Of a stretch of DNA of 64,000 nt, positions 28,207 to 37,261 are shown piece after piece (positions within the stretch are counted from its first letter, which is position 1; each line of letters opens with the position of its first letter). The notes under the pieces were generated by a model. The model ran no database searches, was not told the DNA's origin, and saw only the letters and a program-made list of their open reading frames with translations. The position numbers and the translations under genes are program-made. The stretch lies in NCBI GenBank assembly GCA_023251255.1, contig JAHEZD010000026.1, positions 1 through 64,000 on the forward strand, in the 5' to 3' direction. This DNA is from Chitinophagaceae bacterium. Lineage in GTDB: Bacteria > Bacteroidota > Bacteroidia > Chitinophagales > Chitinophagaceae.

Positions 28207-30936
28207 CTAGCCAATGCGCTTATTGCTTCCGCCGAATTTGCTCAACCTGAAATTGAGGCTTAACAAGAAATACCTGGTCAGTACATTGCTTTGCGTGTCC
28301 TCTATATAATTGTCACCCGAATAACGCCATATACTCACGTTCTGCTTCAATAGATCATACCCCTTCAGTTTCATCCATACCTTCCTTTTTTGTGAAAAAT
28401 ATTGGGTCACTTCTGCATTCAGCATGTTCACCTTCCTGTTGAAACCTGCAGATTGGCCAGTATAATAGGAATAGCTATAGTTGATATTTATTTCAGTAAC
28501 CTTATTGGGCATGATGCTCGTGCCCGTTGTATAGGTGTAGGAATGGTTTGTGTTGTTTGAATTTGATTGCAGGGAATATTGGCTGGCCTGTCTATTCATG
28601 CCAATGGATGTATTCATGTCAAGCCATTCACCAATATTCAATTTGATACCGGTGTTGATACCGAGGCTGTTATTGCTACTGATGTTCTTTTCGTTGTTCA
28701 GGAGGCTCACGTTCTTGCCTGAATTGTAGTTGATGTTCACATTGAAATTGGCCCTGTTTTTCTTCTTGCTGCTATTGGGCTGCATAGGTACATAGAAGTA
28801 AACATAGGCATAGGTATTACTTGCGCCATTAAGGTTGATAGGCTTCGTGGTTTGCTTGCCTGTTGCGGCATCAAGTACCATGCTGTTGGTAATTTGATTG
28901 GAAGTGAAACTCATATTGCCGTTCCCGAAAACATTGATCCCTGTTTTCGTATGGTAATAGTTCAGGTTGAAAGCGATATTGTGGGTGGTGGCATATTTCA
29001 GGTCAGGGTTCCCAAGTCTTTCATACAGGGGATTTGACTTGTCAATAACGGGTTGCAGTTGTGAAGCCTGCGGCTGCCGTATGCTGTAATTATAGTTTAC
29101 TGAAAAGCGTTTTCCCTTCCCGCTCAGGTAGAAATTGGCAGATGGGGTTATCCCTTTGTATTCCTGTCGGTAGCTGCTGTCACTGCCCACCGACCTACCT
29201 TTTGAAATAACATCCTGCCCACGGGCACTTAGGTTGAAGCCGCCTGTTTTCCAACTGTAGATATAACTTAAAGATAGCTGGTGATTGTAATTGTAGTTAT
29301 TGAACGTGTTGCTCAGGGAATCGTTCAGCAGGTCATATAATTGCGATACGGAATTGTAATCAAATGTTTCCCTTAGCGAATAGTTCTTGCCATAGGAATA
29401 ATTATAGCTAAGGCTAAGGGATGATTTTTTGGTAATGGGCTCATTGTAGCTAATAGCGGTGCTGATGCTGGTATACGTATTGTTGTTGTTGATTAACTGG
29501 TTCTGCAATTGTTGGTAATTGGGGCTGCCAACAGGATAGAAGTAATTATTGGACAAATTGAAATTGTCTGCAAGGCTGCTGTTGATATTGTTGTTCAAGT
29601 TGAAGAACATGCTTCGTCCTTTCTTCTTGAAGCTTCTGTTGAGGGAAAGTTGGCCATTGAAGGTGGGTGCGCTGGACTCACTGGAATTGTCCCTGCTGCC
29701 TTCGTTTATTTTCTTGCCACTGGTTGAACTGGTGGAAACAAAACTGGTAGCGTAAGTAGATGCTGTTTTACTGAAACCGCCAGCCTGGGTAAAACGGATA
29801 TTCGTCAATGTATCCGGCTGCCAGTTAATGCCAATATTTGCACCGATATTGTTTCTCCTGTTCGTATTGGTCGATTGTTCATTATAGTAGTTGGACGAAT
29901 CTCCAAAAAAGGTTTGCCTGTTACGAATGTTTTCACGGGTAGTCCGGTTATTGGTAACATTCATGCCCGCGTTGTAGTCAAATTGCTTGCTCTTGATATT
30001 GCTGTAGGTCAAGCGTAACTGCTTGTCATCACTGATTCCACTGGAATTGTTATAATAGCTGCTTTCCCCGTCACCATTACCATAATCACTTCTTCCCGTA
30101 TTGTTTCCCATGGCAATGATGGCCATCTTTTCATCTTTGTTGAAACGGTTGGCATTGATCTTCGCCTCACGCCTGTTATTGGTTCCCCCTGCCAAATAAG
30201 CTGAACCGAACACACCTTTCTTCTTGTCCTTTTTAATGATGATGTTCAACACTTTGTTCCTTTCCCCATCATCAACCTTGGTATTTTTTGCCTGTTCCGA
30301 TTTTTCATCGATTATCTGGATTTTTGCAACAATATCCTTGGGCAGGTTCTGCGTTGCAGTTTTTGGATCATCACCAAAAAATGGCTTGCCATCAACCAGC
30401 ACCTGTGTTATTTTTTTGCCTTCTGATTTAATGCTGCCATCCTTTTCCACTTCAAGTCCAGGAATCTGTTTCAGTAGGTCCTCAACAGTTGCGTTGGGCC
30501 TTGTTTTAAAAGCATCTGCATTGTACTCAACAGTATCCACTTTAATGGTAATCGGGTTCCTTCTGCCAATCACCAGTACATCTTCCAGTGTATCCACAGA
30601 AGGCTTCAGCACAAAAGTTTCAAGTTGGTATGTTTGTTTCTCGGCCACTTTCAGGAACCTAGCATAGGGCTTGAAGGATAGGGCAGTAGTCAGGATATTA
30701 TAATTACCCGGTGCAACATCCCTCATCTCGAATATCCCTTTCTTGTCCGTCAGAACAATCAGTTCCACAGTGGAATCCCTTGCATTGATTAAACTGATGC
30801 TCGCACTTTCAACCACTTCCTTGGTCGAATCCGATAACACTTTTCCTTTAATGATGGTTCTTTGTGCAATGGTAGGATTGACCGTGGAAAACAGTAGGAT
30901 GGAAGTGGACAAAATGAGCCTGCTAAATGATGCCAT
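28207..30936 (-). CDS. Outer-membrane beta-barrel protein with CarboxypepD-regulatory and plug domains
   Basis: A 909-residue protein from the ATG at 30936, which gives signal peptide MASFSRLILSTSILLFSTVNPTIAQ; a TTG at 30987 is less likely. A CarboxypepD-regulatory domain (IIKGKVLSDSTKEVVESASISLINA) is followed by a plug (VEDLLKQIPGLEVEKDGSIKSEGKKITQVLVDGKPFFGDDPKTA) and a long barrel rich in Asn, Ser and Tyr strands. This is the 'outer membrane beta-barrel' (OMP_b-brl_3) branch of the TonB-receptor superfamily, not SusC: no SusD partner lies nearby. The substrate is unknown. It converges on the macroglobulin-like gene. Confidence 0.85.
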   Translation of the reverse strand: MASFSRLILSTSILLFSTVNPTIAQRTIIKGKVLSDSTKEVVESASISLINARDSTVELIVLTDKKGIFEMRDVAPGNYNILTTALSFKPYARFLKVAEKQTYQLETFVLKPSVDTLEDVLVIGRRNPITIKVDTVEYNADAFKTRPNATVEDLLKQIPGLEVEKDGSIKSEGKKITQVLVDGKPFFGDDPKTATQNLPKDIVAKIQIIDEKSEQAKNTKVDDGERNKVLNIIIKKDKKKGVFGSAYLAGGTNNRREAKINANRFNKDEKMAIIAMGNNTGRSDYGNGDGESSYYNNSSGISDDKQLRLTYSNIKSKQFDYNAGMNVTNNRTTRENIRNRQTFFGDSSNYYNEQSTNTNRRNNIGANIGINWQPDTLTNIRFTQAGGFSKTASTYATSFVSTSSTSGKKINEGSRDNSSESSAPTFNGQLSLNRSFKKKGRSMFFNLNNNINSSLADNFNLSNNYFYPVGSPNYQQLQNQLINNNNTYTSISTAISYNEPITKKSSLSLSYNYSYGKNYSLRETFDYNSVSQLYDLLNDSLSNTFNNYNYNHQLSLSYIYSWKTGGFNLSARGQDVISKGRSVGSDSSYRQEYKGITPSANFYLSGKGKRFSVNYNYSIRQPQASQLQPVIDKSNPLYERLGNPDLKYATTHNIAFNLNYYHTKTGINVFGNGNMSFTSNQITNSMVLDAATGKQTTKPINLNGASNTYAYVYFYVPMQPNSSKKKNRANFNVNINYNSGKNVSLLNNEKNISSNNSLGINTGIKLNIGEWLDMNTSIGMNRQASQYSLQSNSNNTNHSYTYTTGTSIMPNKVTEININYSYSYYTGQSAGFNRKVNMLNAEVTQYFSQKRKVWMKLKGYDLLKQNVSIWRYSGDNYIEDTQSNVLTRYFLLSLNFRLSKFGGSNKRIG

Positions 30937-30973
30937 AACAAGGTTGAACCATAAAAATAATCTCCTATAGTGA

Positions 30974-31010
30974 AAAAGCCCGAACAATTACATGAATTGC
31001 ACGGGCTTTT
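30974..31010 (-). terminator. Terminator of pyk
   Basis: AAAAGCCCG (30974-30982) pairs perfectly with CGGGCTTTT (31002-31010). On the minus strand the stem is followed by TTTTT. It lies 20 bases after the pyk stop and just upstream of the barrel protein's start. Confidence 0.88.
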
Positions 31011-31030
31011 AAATAGGATTAACAATTTGA

Positions 31031-32527
31031 CTATTCAGGCACTTTGGTCACCTTCAAAATATTGGTAGGCAAATGGGCCTCAACCGGCGTACTGCCTGTA
31101 TTCACCACCACATCGCCCGGATTGAGGAAACCGCGTTCCTTCAGGATATCTATTTGGTCAGTAATGATATCATCCAAGCTGTTTTCTTCATCATAATAAA
31201 ACGCCCTTACGCCCCAGCTCAAACTTAATTGGTTCACAAGGCTGCGTTTTTTGGTGAAGATGAACAACGGCGATTTTGGCCGGTAGCTGCTCAATATAAA
31301 ACCAGTATAGCCACTTTGCGTCATGCCAATCAGTGCCTGTGCATTCAGGTCCTCTGCAATATGGCAGGCATTGTAGCAAACAGCATCGCTAAGGAACGAT
31401 GGGGAATGGGGCTGTGGCTTCAGGTCCTCGTCCCTGTTGTAACGGTATTCTGTATTCTCCACTTCAATAATGATCTTGCGCATGGTTTCTACCACTAGCG
31501 CAGGATGCTTCCCTGTTGCGGTTTCGCCGCTCAGCATCACGGCATCCGCACCTTCCAGTACGGCATTGGCCACATCCGTTATCTCGCTCCTGTTGGGTTT
31601 TACCCTGTCGATCATACTCTCCATCATCTGCGTAGCCACGATAACGGGTTTTGCACGGTGGATGCACTTGCGGATAATTTCACGTTGGGCCATGGGCACT
31701 TTCTCCACGGGAAGTTCAACACCAAGGTCGCCACGGGCCACCATCACGCCGTCCGATTCAACAACGATGTTCCTCAGGTCGGCCAGGGCCGATGGCATTT
31801 CAATTTTGGCCATCACCTTTATTTCACTGCCAATTTCCTTCACCAGTTTCTTCAGGTTGATGATGTCTTCTGCCTTCCTTACAAATGACAGCGCCACCCA
31901 GTCCAGTTTCTGTGCCACTATGAAATCGAAATCGATAAAGTCCTTTTCCGTCATGGCTGGTAAGGAAATGGCCGTATCTGGAAGGTTCAACCCTTTTTTG
32001 GGCAACAATGTGCCTCCATAGGTAACCACCACCTTTACATCTTCATTGGGGGTAATCTCTACAACAACAACCTCAAGCTTGCCATCATCAATCATGATCT
32101 TGTCACCAACTTTCACATCACTGTGCAGGTTTGGGTAGGAGAGGTAGATCCTTTCCTTGGTACCCACTACTTTTTCTTTGGAAGTAAACGTGAGTATATC
32201 GCCTGGCTCTATTTCCATCGAGCCGTTCTCAATTTCACCAACCCTCAGCTTCGGCCCTTGCAGGTCGCCAAGTATCGAAATATTGTAAGGCTCAGTATTG
32301 TTGATATTGCGTATATGTTCAATGATCTTTGCCTTGTCTTCATGGTTTCCATGGGAAAAATTCAAGCGGAAAACATTTACCCCCGCTTTCACAAGCTCCA
32401 ATAGCTTGTCGTAGGTATCACATGCTGGCCCCACAGTAGCCACAATTTTCGTTCGGTGGTTCACATGTGCCAAACCTGCTTCCTTGTCCATCTGCTGGTG
32501 CAGGTATTTTGAAATATTCTTGCTCAT
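31031..32527 (-). CDS. pyk: Pyruvate kinase
   Basis: A 498-residue cytoplasmic enzyme converting phosphoenolpyruvate and ADP to pyruvate and ATP. Signature stretches: RTKIVATVGPA, VFRLNFSHG, GDLQGPKLRVGE, VMAKIEMPSAL with the active-site Lys, VMVARGDLGVELP for the metal site, and ATQMMESMI. A B-domain interrupts the barrel and the C-terminal domain ends VEAHLPTNILKVTKVP. The length is normal and the ATG is well placed. It lies 79 bases downstream of pfkA on the same strand, so the two key glycolytic enzymes are probably co-transcribed, ending at the terminator at 30974-31010. Confidence 0.98.
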   Translation of the reverse strand: MSKNISKYLHQQMDKEAGLAHVNHRTKIVATVGPACDTYDKLLELVKAGVNVFRLNFSHGNHEDKAKIIEHIRNINNTEPYNISILGDLQGPKLRVGEIENGSMEIEPGDILTFTSKEKVVGTKERIYLSYPNLHSDVKVGDKIMIDDGKLEVVVVEITPNEDVKVVVTYGGTLLPKKGLNLPDTAISLPAMTEKDFIDFDFIVAQKLDWVALSFVRKAEDIINLKKLVKEIGSEIKVMAKIEMPSALADLRNIVVESDGVMVARGDLGVELPVEKVPMAQREIIRKCIHRAKPVIVATQMMESMIDRVKPNRSEITDVANAVLEGADAVMLSGETATGKHPALVVETMRKIIIEVENTEYRYNRDEDLKPQPHSPSFLSDAVCYNACHIAEDLNAQALIGMTQSGYTGFILSSYRPKSPLFIFTKKRSLVNQLSLSWGVRAFYYDEENSLDDIITDQIDILKERGFLNPGDVVVNTGSTPVEAHLPTNILKVTKVPE

Positions 32528-32568
32528 AATATTGTATAATTTCTGATTTAACGATTTATAATTTCTTC

Positions 32569-32604
32569 ATTAGCACATCAGCACATTATCGAATTAGCAC
32601 ATTG
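32569..32604. repeat. Short AGCACAT repeats between pfkA and pyk
   Basis: TTAGCACATC, AGCACATTATCGAA and TTAGCACATTG follow each other in the 79-base gap, next to a GATTTAACGATTT stretch. Short runs of this kind are, as far as I recall, common between genes in related Bacteroidota. No function is assigned. Confidence 0.5.
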
Positions 32605-32606
32605 TT

Positions 32607-33590
32607 TTAACTCGCCAGTATCTTCACAATCTTCATCCATTCCTGACCGATTTTCTGCTTCTCCTTCACGGCCTTATCTAACGGCGTGTAATGTATTTTA
32701 TTATTGATTACGCCCACCATTACATTGTTCCTGCCAATCATCAGGCTTTCAACTGCATAATAGCCCATATGGCTGGCCACCAGCCTGTCTGCACAGGATG
32801 GGGACCCTCCCCGTTGTATATGACCAAGGATGCATACCCTGATATCTGCCGTCGGGATCCTTTCCTTGATGATCTTTACCAGTTCATTGGCATCACCAAA
32901 TTCACCGCCCTCTGCCACCACCACAAGGTTCACCAATTTTTTCCGTTTTTCCTTTTCCATTAGGGAACTCAGCAGCTCCTCAATATCGGTTTTTGTTTCG
33001 GGTATCACAATGTTCTCCGCGCCCGTAGCAATGCCGCTGTGCAGGGCAATATAGCCGGCATCCCGGCCCATCACCTCCACAATGAACAAACGGTCATGGG
33101 CATCCATCGTATCGCGGATCTTGTCAATGGCCTGAACGGCCGTGTTAACAGCAGTGTCAAAACCGATGGTCGTATCGCTTCCGGCTATGTCCTTGTCAAT
33201 TGTGCCCGGTAGGCCAATGCAGGGGATGTCAAACTCATTGCTGAACTTTTGGGCACCGCGGAAACTGCCATCGCCACCAATAATCACCAGTCCATCAATA
33301 TTCCGTTTCTTTAAATTGTAGTATGCCTTTTCACGGCCGGCATATTCCATGAATTCCTTGCTCCTGGCCGTTTTTAATATCGTGCCGCCCCGCTGGATAA
33401 TATTGGCCACACTACGGCCGGTCATTGGATGGATATCATCATCGATCATGCCTGCATAGCCACGCATGATGCCATATACGCCGAGCCCGTGGAAAATACC
33501 TGTTCGTACAACTGCCCTTACGGCTGCATTCATCCCGGGGCTGTCGCCGCCGCTGGTAAGCACACCGATATTGGTTACTTTTTTGCTCAT
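32607..33590 (-). CDS. pfkA: ATP-dependent 6-phosphofructokinase
   Basis: A 327-residue enzyme phosphorylating fructose 6-phosphate to fructose 1,6-bisphosphate. GVLTSGGDSPGMNAAVR opens the fold; GGDGS with G108 and PGTID with G129 match the ATP-using type (pyrophosphate enzymes have Asp and Lys there). D132 is the catalytic base, and EVMGRDAGYIAL and GHIQRGGSPSCADR complete the active and effector sites. Length matches the bacterial enzyme. It precedes pyk on the same strand and has a long upstream leader. Confidence 0.98.
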   Translation of the reverse strand: MSKKVTNIGVLTSGGDSPGMNAAVRAVVRTGIFHGLGVYGIMRGYAGMIDDDIHPMTGRSVANIIQRGGTILKTARSKEFMEYAGREKAYYNLKKRNIDGLVIIGGDGSFRGAQKFSNEFDIPCIGLPGTIDKDIAGSDTTIGFDTAVNTAVQAIDKIRDTMDAHDRLFIVEVMGRDAGYIALHSGIATGAENIVIPETKTDIEELLSSLMEKEKRKKLVNLVVVAEGGEFGDANELVKIIKERIPTADIRVCILGHIQRGGSPSCADRLVASHMGYYAVESLMIGRNNVMVGVINNKIHYTPLDKAVKEKQKIGQEWMKIVKILAS

Positions 33591-33770
33591 TTGTTCAATC
33601 TTTTTTTGCTCAGGTAGCTGTTACTGGGTAACAAGTTGCCCTTACCTGTTTTTTACAGGGGTTAGTGAATACATTAAAAAACTAAGCAGCAATCGAAGAG
33701 TGGTGGTTCAATCAAAACCGAGGGCCAATATTATAGCATTCAATCCGAAACTGAAAGTTTTTAATTTGAT

Positions 33771-33787
33771 CGTGTATTTTTTACACG
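33771..33787 (-). promoter_or_regulatory. Hairpin at the predicted 5' end of the pfkA leader
   Basis: CGTGTA (33771-33776) and TACACG (33782-33787) form a perfect 6-bp stem with a five-T loop, placed at the predicted start of the pfkA transcript. A 5'-terminal stem could protect the mRNA or act as an operator; this is inferred from position. Confidence 0.35.
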
Positions 33788-33793
33788 TTTCCG

Positions 33794-33801
33794 CAAATGT
33801 A
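33794..33801 (-). promoter_or_regulatory. Promoter -7 element of pfkA
   Basis: TACATTTG on the minus strand (CAAATGTA on plus) fits the Bacteroidota -7 consensus TAnnTTTG and is followed by GCGG, as is usual. Transcription would start near 33787, giving a leader of about 195 bases before the pfkA ATG. A convincing -33 TTTG was not found. Confidence 0.55.
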
Positions 33802-33958
33802 GGTATTTGGTCATAAAGAACCGGCAATCGAAGTGCCGGTATCTTTTTGTAAAATTGCTTTTAATAGGTCATGTCGTCAACTGTTTCTAGCAGTATGCTT
33901 CATGGCCATATATACGGGATGGTTGCAGTTTTTTCATTAAGGTAGTAATTTCTTTCAA

Positions 33959-34846
33959 ATGACAATATTCATCACGGGTGCCAATGGTTTTTTGGGGCAG
34001 CACCTCAGCTTGTATCTCGCAACAAAAGGGTTCGAAGTGATTGCAAGTGGAAGGGGTGATTGTAAGATACCCCCCAAGGAAACATTCATTTACAGGCCAT
34101 TGGAACTCACCAACAAACTGGAAGTGGATGAAATGCTGAACGCTGTAAAGCCAGCTATTATCATACATACCGCAGCCATGAGCAAGCCTGATGAGTGCGA
34201 TAGCAACAGGGAACAGTGCTTATTGAACAATGTAACTGCCTCTATGTATTTAATTGAAGCAGCCAATGCGGTTGGGGCAAAGGTCATTTATGTGTCCACC
34301 GATTTTGTTTTTGGCGAAGGTGGCCCCCACAAGGAGGAAGACCAGCCTGCACCACTGAATTTTTATGGCGAAAGCAAATTAATGGCAGAGCAATTGGTGG
34401 AAGCCAGTGCCAAACAGTATGCAATCATGCGGCCAGTATTTATTTATGGAGAAGTTTGGGAAGGCATAAGGCCAACTTTTCTGCACTGGGTAAGGAACAA
34501 CTTGCTGCAGGGTAGGCCCATCAAGGTAGTGAGCGACCAACAGAGAACCCCCACTTATGTCATGGACTTATGTAAGGGGATAGAAGCTATCATAAATAGG
34601 AATGCCACCGGTATTTTCCATTTGGCAGGCAACGAAATACTGTCACCCTATCAAATGGCCATCAAAGTGGCCGATGTGCTGTCGCTCGACAGTAATTTAA
34701 TCGAAAGTGTTACTGCTGCAACCTTTTCCGAACCGGTTACAAGGGCCAAACAATCCGGACTGGCAATTGACAAGGCAAAAAATGAGCTGGGTTATGAACC
34801 GCTCAGTTTTGAGGAAGGGGTGAGGCTGACTTTCGGGTTGTACTGA
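33959..34846 (+). CDS. RmlD-like NAD(P)-dependent sugar reductase/epimerase (extended SDR)
   Basis: A 295-residue Rossmann protein. Nucleotide-binding motif GANGFLG at residues 7-13, catalytic pair Y136-x3-K140 in FYGESK, and YVSTDFVFGE. HTAAMSKPDECDSNREQCLLNNV is the conserved second motif of dTDP-4-dehydrorhamnose reductase (RmlD) proteins. It may reduce or epimerise a nucleotide-sugar, but no rmlA, B or C gene lies nearby, so the substrate is unclear. It stands alone between the divergent pfkA and the convergent GDSL gene. Confidence 0.85.
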   Translation: MTIFITGANGFLGQHLSLYLATKGFEVIASGRGDCKIPPKETFIYRPLELTNKLEVDEMLNAVKPAIIIHTAAMSKPDECDSNREQCLLNNVTASMYLIEAANAVGAKVIYVSTDFVFGEGGPHKEEDQPAPLNFYGESKLMAEQLVEASAKQYAIMRPVFIYGEVWEGIRPTFLHWVRNNLLQGRPIKVVSDQQRTPTYVMDLCKGIEAIINRNATGIFHLAGNEILSPYQMAIKVADVLSLDSNLIESVTAATFSEPVTRAKQSGLAIDKAKNELGYEPLSFEEGVRLTFGLY

Positions 34847-34885
34847 TAAAACGTGCATCCTTATCCTGAACCTTTTATCTTCTCC

Positions 34886-35608
34886 TCACTTCAGCATCTC
34901 CTTCATTAATGGAAAAAGCAGATCTGCCCATTTCCTGTATTCCAATCCAGAAGGGTGCAGCCCGTCACCCGAAATCAGGCTCGGATTGGTGGCAGCCTCC
35001 CTTGAACTGGGTACGATATCAACATAGCCAATACCATAAGATAAAGTGACCTTTTTGTTGATGTCATTGAACCAGTTAACCTCCATGCTCACCACTGCCT
35101 TAACGGAAATGGACACGAAAGGTGTAGCACTGTAATCTGGAATAGACAACACAAATACCTTTTCTTTTCTGTAGCCAGTTAAGGCAATGGCCATGTTCAA
35201 TAATTGAGTAAAATGGTGTCTATAGTTGGTGGTATCATGCGTCTGGTACTGGTCATTCACCCCAATCAACAAGCTTACTGCATCGTAGGGGCCTTGTGGG
35301 TTCCTTGCATTAATGCCCGCTTGAAGGTCCAATGTTGTCCAACCTGTCGTGGCAATGTATTCAGGATCGCTCATTGCAATGCCGCTGTTCCTCAATTGGG
35401 CGGTTACCTGTGCAGGGAACCTTTCAGTTGCCTGAACAGACTGCCCAATAGTATAGGAATCGCCAAGGGCCAAATACCTTTTTGGGGAGTTGTCTACGGG
35501 TACCATATTTTCAATGGAACCACCTACAGTTTGTTTCTGGCAACCAAGGGTTGCAAGGCCCAATGGGAAGTACACAATGGAGGTTGCTATTAACGCAAAC
35601 GTTTTCAT
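34886..35608 (-). CDS. SGNH/GDSL-family esterase, probable lipoprotein
   Basis: A 240-residue protein with an N-terminal hydrophobic signal followed by Cys23 (ATLGC, a weak lipobox). Block I is LALGDSYTIGQSV with nucleophile S51; block III is LIGVNDQYQ; the C-terminal DGLHPSGLEY supplies the Asp and His of the triad. These enzymes deacylate esters or lipids in the envelope; the substrate is unknown. Length fits the family. It converges with the RmlD-like gene and is divergent from icd. Confidence 0.88.
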   Translation of the reverse strand: MKTFALIATSIVYFPLGLATLGCQKQTVGGSIENMVPVDNSPKRYLALGDSYTIGQSVQATERFPAQVTAQLRNSGIAMSDPEYIATTGWTTLDLQAGINARNPQGPYDAVSLLIGVNDQYQTHDTTNYRHHFTQLLNMAIALTGYRKEKVFVLSIPDYSATPFVSISVKAVVSMEVNWFNDINKKVTLSYGIGYVDIVPSSREAATNPSLISGDGLHPSGLEYRKWADLLFPLMKEMLK

Positions 35609-35671
35609 GATTTTATTTACGTAATGTAACGGCCTTTTGTTTGTTGACTAGGCTAAAAAAAGTTTAACCCC

Positions 35672-35679
35672 TACATTTG
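35672..35679 (+). promoter_or_regulatory. Promoter -7 element of icd
   Basis: TACATTTGCACC fits TAnnTTTG, 30 bases before the icd ATG. Transcription would start about 7 bases later, leaving a leader of about 24 bases. TTTGTTTG lies about 30 bases upstream, somewhat far for a -33 box. Confidence 0.65.
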
Positions 35680-35709
35680 CACCACTTTAAAACACACAAA
35701 CAATAAATT

Positions 35710-36939
35710 ATGGCAACCAAAATCAAAGTAGCCAATCCCGTGGTGGAACTGGATGGTGATGAAATGACAAGGATTATCTGGAAATTCATCAAGGACAAAT
35801 TGATCCTTCCTTACCTCGAAGTGGATATCAAGTATTATGATTTGGGCATGGAATACCGCGATGAGACCAATGACCAGGTTACTATTGATGCTGCCAATGC
35901 CATCAAGCAATATGGTGTGGGCATCAAATGTGCTACTATCACTCCCGATGAAGAACGTGTGAAGGAGTTTAGCCTGAAACAAATGTGGAAATCGCCGAAC
36001 GGCACGATAAGGAACATTCTGGATGGAACTGTTTTTCGTGAACCCATTGTTTGCAGCAATGTACCACGTTTGGTACCAAACTGGACTGCTCCCATCTGCA
36101 TTGGCCGCCATGCTTTTGGTGACCAGTACCGTGCAACAGACTTCGTTACAAAGGGCAAGGGCAAACTAACCGTTAAATTTGAAGGGGAAGACGGAACAAC
36201 ACAGGAGTTTGAAGTGTTCAACTTCAAAGGTGACGGTGTTGCACTGACCATGTACAATACGGATGAAAGTATCTTTGGTTTTGCACGTAGCTGCTTCAAT
36301 ACTGCCCTACAGAAGAAATGGCCTTTGTACCTCTCTACCAAGAACACCATCCTTAAGAAATATGATGGCCGTTTCAAGGACATTTTTGAGGAAGTGTACC
36401 AGAACGAGTTCAAAGCAAAATATGCAGAAGCTGGCATTACTTATGAGCACCGCCTGATTGATGATATGGTTGCCTCTGCCCTGAAATGGAACGGCAACTT
36501 TGTTTGGGCCTGCAAGAATTACGATGGTGACGTGCAGAGCGATACAGTAGCTCAGGGTTTCGGTAGTTTGGGGCTCATGACTTCTACCTTGGTTACACCC
36601 GATGGAAAAGTGATGGAAGCAGAAGCGGCACATGGCACGGTTACCCGTCACTACCGCGAGCACCAAAAAGGCAAGCCAACTTCTACCAATCCCATTGCCA
36701 GTATTTTTGCTTGGACCAGGGGGCTCGAGTTCCGTGGCAAACTGGACAATAACCAGGAGCTGATCAAGTTTACCCATGCATTGGAAGAAGTTTGTGTGGA
36801 AGTGGTGGAAAGCGGCAAGATGACCAAGGACCTGGCTGTTTGCATCCATGGCAACAAAGTAAACCACGGAGAACATTATTTATATACAGAAGAATTCCTG
36901 GACGAATTGGACAAAGCATTGCAAGCAAAACTTGCATAA
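35710..36939 (+). CDS. icd: Isocitrate dehydrogenase (NADP+), eukaryote-like type
   Basis: A 409-residue TCA-cycle enzyme making 2-oxoglutarate. It begins [40 protein letters not shown], the start of the homodimeric eukaryote-like subfamily also found in many bacteria. [20 protein letters not shown] holds the isocitrate-binding Ser/Asn/Arg residues, [13 protein letters not shown] and [16 protein letters not shown] the metal and cofactor region; the HGTVTRH segment points to NADP. The length is normal. It has its own promoter and terminator, so it is monocistronic. Confidence 0.97.
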   Translation: MATKIKVANPVVELDGDEMTRIIWKFIKDKLILPYLEVDIKYYDLGMEYRDETNDQVTIDAANAIKQYGVGIKCATITPDEERVKEFSLKQMWKSPNGTIRNILDGTVFREPIVCSNVPRLVPNWTAPICIGRHAFGDQYRATDFVTKGKGKLTVKFEGEDGTTQEFEVFNFKGDGVALTMYNTDESIFGFARSCFNTALQKKWPLYLSTKNTILKKYDGRFKDIFEEVYQNEFKAKYAEAGITYEHRLIDDMVASALKWNGNFVWACKNYDGDVQSDTVAQGFGSLGLMTSTLVTPDGKVMEAEAAHGTVTRHYREHQKGKPTSTNPIASIFAWTRGLEFRGKLDNNQELIKFTHALEEVCVEVVESGKMTKDLAVCIHGNKVNHGEHYLYTEEFLDELDKALQAKLA

Positions 36940-36947
36940 ATGTTGAA

Positions 36948-36984
36948 AAGAAAGGGCCACTGATAAAGTGGCCCTTTCTTTTTG
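36948..36984 (+). terminator. Terminator of icd
   Basis: AAGAAAGGGCCAC (36948-36960) and GTGGCCCTTTCTT (36968-36980) form a perfect 13-bp stem with loop TGATAAA, then TTTT. It begins 9 bases after the icd stop codon. Confidence 0.95.
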
Positions 36985-37075
36985 CGTGTACAAAAAAGTA
37001 GTGACCAACTAAAGCCTAGTCTTTTTCGTATTTTTTTGAAAGTCAATTAAAGGAGTGCCCAATTTCTATGCATTC

Positions 37076-37135
37076 AAAAATGCGACAAAAAAAATGCGAC
37101 AATTTAAAATGTCGCAAAAAAATGTCGCATTTTTA
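37076..37135. repeat. REPIN-like four-box palindromic element, copy 2
   Basis: Boxes TGCGACA (37081-37087), TGCGACA (37095-37101), TGTCGCA (37110-37116) and TGTCGCA (37123-37129) are joined by A/T runs; the centre reads GACAATTTAAAATGTC, exactly the reverse complement of the centre of copy 1. It lies between the convergent icd and potassium-channel genes, unlike copy 1, which is between divergent genes, so a common promoter or terminator role is unlikely. Confidence 0.85.
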
Positions 37136-37261
37136 ATTGATGTAAAAACGAGTAAGGCTTTGTTTGGCAACAGTTCTGTCTGATTAACTAGGCGGCACCC
37201 AAAACAGCAACTGACATCCTGCGCAAACTAGACAAGGACCATCAGGTTTATGGCCTTTCTT

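Larger units (their letters stand above)
33591..33958. other. Divergent gap with pfkA promoter and long leader
   Basis: About 370 bases between the divergent pfkA and RmlD-like genes. No gene was found; an open frame over 33466-33816 on the plus strand overlaps pfkA and has no recognisable features. The gap holds the pfkA promoter and a hairpin (listed separately). No riboswitch fold was recognised in the leader. Confidence 0.6.
36940..37261. other. Convergent gap with icd terminator and REPIN-like element
   Basis: About 320 bases between convergent genes. The icd terminator (36948-36980) and the palindromic element (37076-37135) account for about a third of it; the rest shows no gene or recognisable RNA. 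Confidence 0.75.

Noticed and set aside
28207-30936. SusC-type transporter (also for 51704-54157 and 54368-56830)
   Set aside because: The plug and barrel match the OMP_b-brl_3 type, and no SusD-like lipoprotein follows any of the three.
35835-36437. 200-codon open frame on the minus strand (and another at 36307-36876)
   Set aside because: Both are antisense to icd, whose protein is highly conserved; they result from its codon use.
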